Of a DNA stretch of 9,200 bases, positions 6,144 to 9,200 are shown piece after piece. The notes under the pieces were generated by a model, which had not been told where the DNA came from, made no database searches, and was given only the letters and a program-made list of their open reading frames with translations. Each line of letters opens with the position of its first letter. The stretch's first letter is position 1. The translations under genes were made by a program, and so were the position numbers. Origin of the DNA: an uncultured Alphaproteobacteria bacterium (lineage in GTDB: Bacteria > Pseudomonadota > Alphaproteobacteria > Micropepsales > Micropepsaceae); contig CALDFO010000017.1 of NCBI GenBank assembly GCA_937942205.1, forward strand, positions 1 to 9,200. Reading direction: 5' to 3'.

Positions 6144-7331
6144 GTGGCATTTCCGAAGATCAGGGCGGTGCGCGCCTTTGTGGTGCGCGGCGGCGGCGCC
6201 GACTATCACGACCAGGGCGGCGGCCACTGGATCGACGATCATATCGCCACCCCGATGGCGCGCTATCCCGAATACCGCCAGAGCCGCCAGAGTTTCGGCA
6301 TCAATGTGCTGGGCACGCTGGTGGTGGAGATCGAGGCCGAGAACGGCGTCACCGGCTTTGCCGTGACCACGGGCGGCGAGCCTGCCTGCTATATCGTGGA
6401 AAAGCACCTGGCCCGTTTCCTGGAAGGGCGCGATCCGTCGCAGGTCGAGAAGATCTGGGACCAGATGTATTTCTCCACCCAGTATTACGGGCGCAAGGGG
6501 CTGGTGATCAACGCCATCAGCGGCGTGGACCTGGCGCTGTGGGACCTTTTGGGCAAGCTGCGCGACGAGCCGGTGCATCAGCTTCTGGGCGGTGCGGTGC
6601 GTGACGAGCTGGTTTTCTATGCCACCGGCGCGCGCCCGGACCTGGCCAGGCAGATGGGCTTTATCGGCGGCAAGATGCCCCTGCATCACGGCCCCGCCGA
6701 AGGCGAGGAGGGATTGAAAAAGGCCCTGGCCGAGATCGCCGTGATGCGCGAACGGGTCGGCCCGGATTTCTGGCTGATGCTGGATTGCTGGATGGCACTG
6801 GACCTGAATTACGCCACCCGCCTGGCCACCCTGGCCTGGGAGCAGTCCGGCCTGAAATGGATCGAGGAGGCGTTGTCGCCCGACGATTACTGGGGCTATC
6901 GCGACCTCAAGAAAGCGGTGCCGCCCGGGATGCTGGTGACGACCGGCGAGCATGACGCCACCCGCTGGGGGTTCCGCATGTTGCTGGAGATGGACTGCTG
7001 CGACATCATCCAGCCCGATGTGGGCTGGTGCGGCGGCGTCACCGAACTGATCAAGATCGCCAACCTGGCCGAAAGCCACGGCAAGCTGATGGTGCCGCAC
7101 GGCTCGTCGGTCTATTCCTATCATTTCGTCATCACCCGGCATAACTCGCCCTTCGCCGAGTTCCTGATGATGGCGCCCCAGGCCGACAAGGTGGTGCCGA
7201 TGTTCGCCCCGCAATTGCTGGGCGAGCCGGTGCCGGAGAATGGCCGCATCAAGCTGTCGGCGCTGGACAGGCCGGGCTTCGGTGTCGAGTTGAACCGCGA
7301 GGTCAAGCTGCACAGACCCTATCCCAGATGA
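6144..7331 (+). CDS. rhmD: L-rhamnonate dehydratase
   Basis: This 395-residue enolase-superfamily enzyme (mandelate racemase branch) dehydrates L-rhamnonate to 2-keto-3-deoxy-L-rhamnonate. It closely matches E. coli RhmD (YfaW, 401 residues) along its length, for example DYHDQ (20-24), [11 protein letters not shown] (28-38), [16 protein letters not shown] (47-62), [10 protein letters not shown] (158-167), GFIGGKMP (172-179), PDVGWCGG (291-298) and VPHGSSVYS (317-325). The metal ligands are D214 in LMLDCWM, E241 in KWIEE and E269 in TTGEH. The H319/D292 pair supplies the general base, and H33 of the capping domain is present. The GTG start is chosen from the ribosome site and the aligned [13 protein letters not shown]-terminus. 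The stop overlaps the next start (ATGA), so it is the first gene of a coupled uptake-catabolism chain. Cytoplasmic. L-mannonate or L-lyxonate activity is possible in relatives, but the neighbours point to rhamnonate. Confidence 0.95.
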   Translation: MAFPKIRAVRAFVVRGGGADYHDQGGGHWIDDHIATPMARYPEYRQSRQSFGINVLGTLVVEIEAENGVTGFAVTTGGEPACYIVEKHLARFLEGRDPSQVEKIWDQMYFSTQYYGRKGLVINAISGVDLALWDLLGKLRDEPVHQLLGGAVRDELVFYATGARPDLARQMGFIGGKMPLHHGPAEGEEGLKKALAEIAVMRERVGPDFWLMLDCWMALDLNYATRLATLAWEQSGLKWIEEALSPDDYWGYRDLKKAVPPGMLVTTGEHDATRWGFRMLLEMDCCDIIQPDVGWCGGVTELIKIANLAESHGKLMVPHGSSVYSYHFVITRHNSPFAEFLMMAPQADKVVPMFAPQLLGEPVPENGRIKLSALDRPGFGVELNREVKLHRPYPR

Positions 7332-8239
7332 CCGGGCCGGTTCCCTTTGTCGACGCGCATGTGCATCTGTGGGATCTGGCGCATATCCGCTATCCCTGGC
7401 TGACGGCGCCGTTCCACGAAGACCGTCCCGCCGGCAGCACGCAGGCCATCGCCGTCAATTACGGGCTGGACGACTATCTGGCCGATGCGGCGAACTGGAA
7501 TGTGCGGGCCATCGTGCATGTCGATGCCGGCGCCGACCCGCGCGACGCGCTGAAGGAAACCCGCTGGCTGCAGACCATGGCCGATGCGCGCGGAATGCCC
7601 AACGCCATCGTGGCCTTTGCCGCGCTGGACGATCCCAATCTGGACGCGCTGCTCCAGGCCCATGCGGTGCAACCCAATGTGCGCGGTATCCGCCATATCG
7701 TGGGCTGGCACCATGACCCCGCCCGCAGCTATGCGGCGCGCGATGTCACCGCCGACGATGCCTGGGCGCGGGGCTTTGCCCTGCTGCGGAAATACAACCT
7801 GTCTTTCGACTGTCAGGTCTATCCCACCCAGTTCGCCAACATGGCGGCGCTGGCGGCGCGCAACCCCGACATTCCCGTGATCCTGAACCATCTGGGTATG
7901 CCCATCCTCACGGACAACGATGGCGAGGATGTCTGGCTGGCGGGCCTGAAAAAGCTGGCGGCGCTGCCCCAGGTCTGCATCAAGCTGTCCGGTGTGGGTT
8001 TCATCCATCGCCGCTGGAATGACGACAATATCCGCGGCTTCATCCTGCGCGCCATCGATCTGTTCGGGGTGGAACGCTGCCTGTTCGCCAGCGATTTTCC
8101 CACCGACAAGCTGTTCGGCAGTTTTGACGCCCATCTGTCCGCCTATCATCGCATCGTGGCGGGATTCAGCGACGATGAACGCCGGGCGCTGTTTGGGCGC
8201 AACGCCGTCCGCTTCTATCGTCTGGGGATCGCGATATGA
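7328..8239 (+). CDS. lra2: Amidohydrolase-family sugar lactonase, probable L-rhamnono-lactonase
   Basis: This 303-residue protein is an amidohydrolase_2 family member (COG3618), the group of L-rhamnono- and L-fucono-lactonases. The HxH metal motif is at H11 and H13 in [19 protein letters not shown] (122-130), ILNHLGMP (185-192, H188), CIKLSGVG (217-224) and the catalytic aspartate D256 in FASDFPTDK follow in the expected order of a TIM barrel. Length is normal and there is no signal peptide. Its ATG overlaps the rhmD stop and its TGA overlaps the rhaT start, both ATGA. Set between the dehydratase and the transporter and near the dehydrogenase, it is inferred to open the L-rhamnono-lactone made by the dehydrogenase, giving L-rhamnonate for RhmD (the LRA2 step). 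L-fuconolactonase is the main alternative, disfavoured by RhmD and RhaT being rhamnose-specific types. Confidence 0.87.
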   Translation: MTGPVPFVDAHVHLWDLAHIRYPWLTAPFHEDRPAGSTQAIAVNYGLDDYLADAANWNVRAIVHVDAGADPRDALKETRWLQTMADARGMPNAIVAFAALDDPNLDALLQAHAVQPNVRGIRHIVGWHHDPARSYAARDVTADDAWARGFALLRKYNLSFDCQVYPTQFANMAALAARNPDIPVILNHLGMPILTDNDGEDVWLAGLKKLAALPQVCIKLSGVGFIHRRWNDDNIRGFILRAIDLFGVERCLFASDFPTDKLFGSFDAHLSAYHRIVAGFSDDERRALFGRNAVRFYRLGIAI

Positions 8240-9200
8240 CGCCCAATCCGCTGGCCGGCGTTTTCCTGCACTGGCTGGGCGGCCTGGCCTCGGCCAGCTT
8301 CTATGTGCCGTTCCGTAAGGTGAAGCACTGGTCCTGGGAGGTGTTCTGGCTGACCGGTGGCATTTTCAGTTGGCTGCTGGCGCCGTGGATTTTCGCCTTC
8401 TTCCGCACTGCCGATCTGCCCGGCGTGCTGGCGGCGACGCCGGGCAGCGTCTGGTTCTGGTGCTTTTTCTTCGGCCTGTTGTGGGGATTGGGCGGCCTGA
8501 CCTTCGGGCTGACGATGCGTTATCTGGGCCTGTCGCTGGGCATGGCGATCATCATGGGTCTGACCGCCACCTTCGGCACCCTGATGCCGCCTTTGGTGTC
8601 GGGCGAACTGGCGCGGCTGATTCCGACCACCCACGGCCAGATCGTGCTGCTGGGTCTTGCGGTCTGCCTGGCGGGCATCACCGTGGTGGGCCGGGCCGGG
8701 CGGCTGAAGGAAGGCGAGATGCCGCTGGAACAGCAGCGCGCCGCCATCGCCGAGTTCGACCTGAAAAAAGGCGTGGCGGTGGCGATCTTTTCCGGCATCA
8801 CCTCGGCCTGTTTCGCCTATGGCCTGGCGGCGGGCGAGCCGGTCAAGGCGCTGACCCTGGCGGCGGGCACCGCGCCCCTGTGGCAGGGCCTGCCGGTGCT
8901 GTGCCTGGTGCTGTTGGGCGGGGCCACCACCAATTTCATCTGGTGCGGCATCCTGATCGCCCGCAACCGCACGCTGGGCGAGTTCTTTGGTGCGCCTGGC
9001 CCTGCGGTTGATGGCCCTGCGCCGCCGCCCTTGCTGCGCAATTATCTGCTCTGCGCCCTGGCGGGCACCGCCTGGTATTTCCAGTTCTTCTTCTACACCA
9101 TGGGCGAAAGCCAGATGGGCGCCTATGGCTTTTCCAGCTGGACGCTGCACATGGCCAGCATCATCATCTTTTCCAGCCTTTGGGGTTTCGCGCTGAAGGA
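8236..9200 (+). CDS. rhaT: L-rhamnose/H+ symporter RhaT (C-terminus cut by right edge)
   Basis: The frame from ATG 8236 stays open to the window edge and gives 321 residues of an inner-membrane L-rhamnose-proton symporter of the DMT superfamily. E. coli RhaT has 344 residues, so only about 25-35 are missing. Matching blocks are FYVPFRKVKHWSWE (residues 22-35), GLTMRYLGLSLGMAI (91-105), RAGRLKEGEM (153-162), FDLKKGVAVAI (174-184), RNYLLCALAG (268-277), WYFQFFFYTMG (280-290) and SSWTLHM (300-306). About nine hydrophobic segments are visible, near 6-26, 38-58, 72-92, 99-121, 134-153, 180-198, 218-240, 268-289 and 301-319. The start overlaps the lactonase stop by ATGA, so transport is made together with the catabolic enzymes. 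In E. coli the same carrier feeds the kinase-aldolase pathway; here it evidently feeds the oxidative one. Confidence 0.95.
   Translation, partial: MTPNPLAGVFLHWLGGLASASFYVPFRKVKHWSWEVFWLTGGIFSWLLAPWIFAFFRTADLPGVLAATPGSVWFWCFFFGLLWGLGGLTFGLTMRYLGLSLGMAIIMGLTATFGTLMPPLVSGELARLIPTTHGQIVLLGLAVCLAGITVVGRAGRLKEGEMPLEQQRAAIAEFDLKKGVAVAIFSGITSACFAYGLAAGEPVKALTLAAGTAPLWQGLPVLCLVLLGGATTNFIWCGILIARNRTLGEFFGAPGPAVDGPAPPPLLRNYLLCALAGTAWYFQFFFYTMGESQMGAYGFSSWTLHMASIIIFSSLWGFALK

Noticed and set aside
5237..6604. 455-codon plus-strand open frame across the rhamnose dehydrogenase and into rhmD
   Set aside because: It covers the antisense of the SDR, then a wrong frame of rhmD. Both real genes match known families along their whole length.
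6108..7313. 401-codon minus-strand open frame opposite rhmD
   Set aside because: There are no motifs and it is His/Gln/Ala-rich; it is explained as the shadow of rhmD.
8215..9150. 311-codon minus-strand open frame opposite rhaT, and the 213-codon plus-strand frame at 8370-9011
   Set aside because: Both are shadows. The frame from 8236 encodes RhaT with matching blocks and membrane segments through to the edge.
1..9200. Search for tRNA, rRNA, CRISPR arrays, transposase genes and terminal repeats
   Set aside because: No cloverleaf-like, regularly spaced repeat or transposase-like sequence was seen, and genes fill almost the whole window. Short features could be missed by eye.

Overview
The window is high-GC, densely packed bacterial chromosome. 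It holds nine protein genes, two of them cut by the window edges. There are no RNA genes, insertion sequences, CRISPR arrays or long repeats that I can see, and no intergenic gap is longer than about 140 bases. The bacterial ligase-associated repair genes, the Tat-exported enzymes, and the rhamnose oxidation genes resembling those of Azotobacter and Sphingomonas suggest a Gram-negative proteobacterium. An alphaproteobacterium is most likely, though this is an inference from gene content and GC, not from a marker gene.

Region 1 (1-1639, minus strand) is a DNA-repair pair. A beta-CASP/MBL-fold 'ligase-associated' exonuclease is followed, through a TGATG overlap, by the N-terminal 210 residues of an ATP-dependent DNA ligase that runs off the left edge.

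Region 2 (1777-5180, plus strand) is a three-gene unit in which every product carries an export signal: a Tat-exported RidA-family protein, a Tat-exported SelA/DgaE-like PLP enzyme with an added C-terminal beta-rich domain, and a Sec-exported metallo-amidohydrolase of the COG3964 type. The last two overlap by ATGA. Together they look like a periplasmic pathway acting on an amino or N-acyl compound: deacylation, PLP-dependent elimination, then imine/enamine hydrolysis. The substrate is not known. A nested hairpin follows the last gene. This is the least described part of the window.

Region 3 (5315-9200) is the non-phosphorylative L-rhamnose oxidation route. L-rhamnose 1-dehydrogenase (minus strand) is divergent from an ATGA-coupled plus-strand chain of L-rhamnonate dehydratase (rhmD, GTG start), an amidohydrolase-type L-rhamnonolactonase, and the L-rhamnose/H+ symporter rhaT, which is cut by the right edge. 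Uptake, oxidation to lactone, lactone opening and dehydration to 2-keto-3-deoxy-L-rhamnonate are all present. The enzymes that process the keto-deoxy acid, and a regulator, are not in the window. Two open frames at the window edges (the ligase and RhaT) have no stop inside the window; they were found by translating the edges directly.
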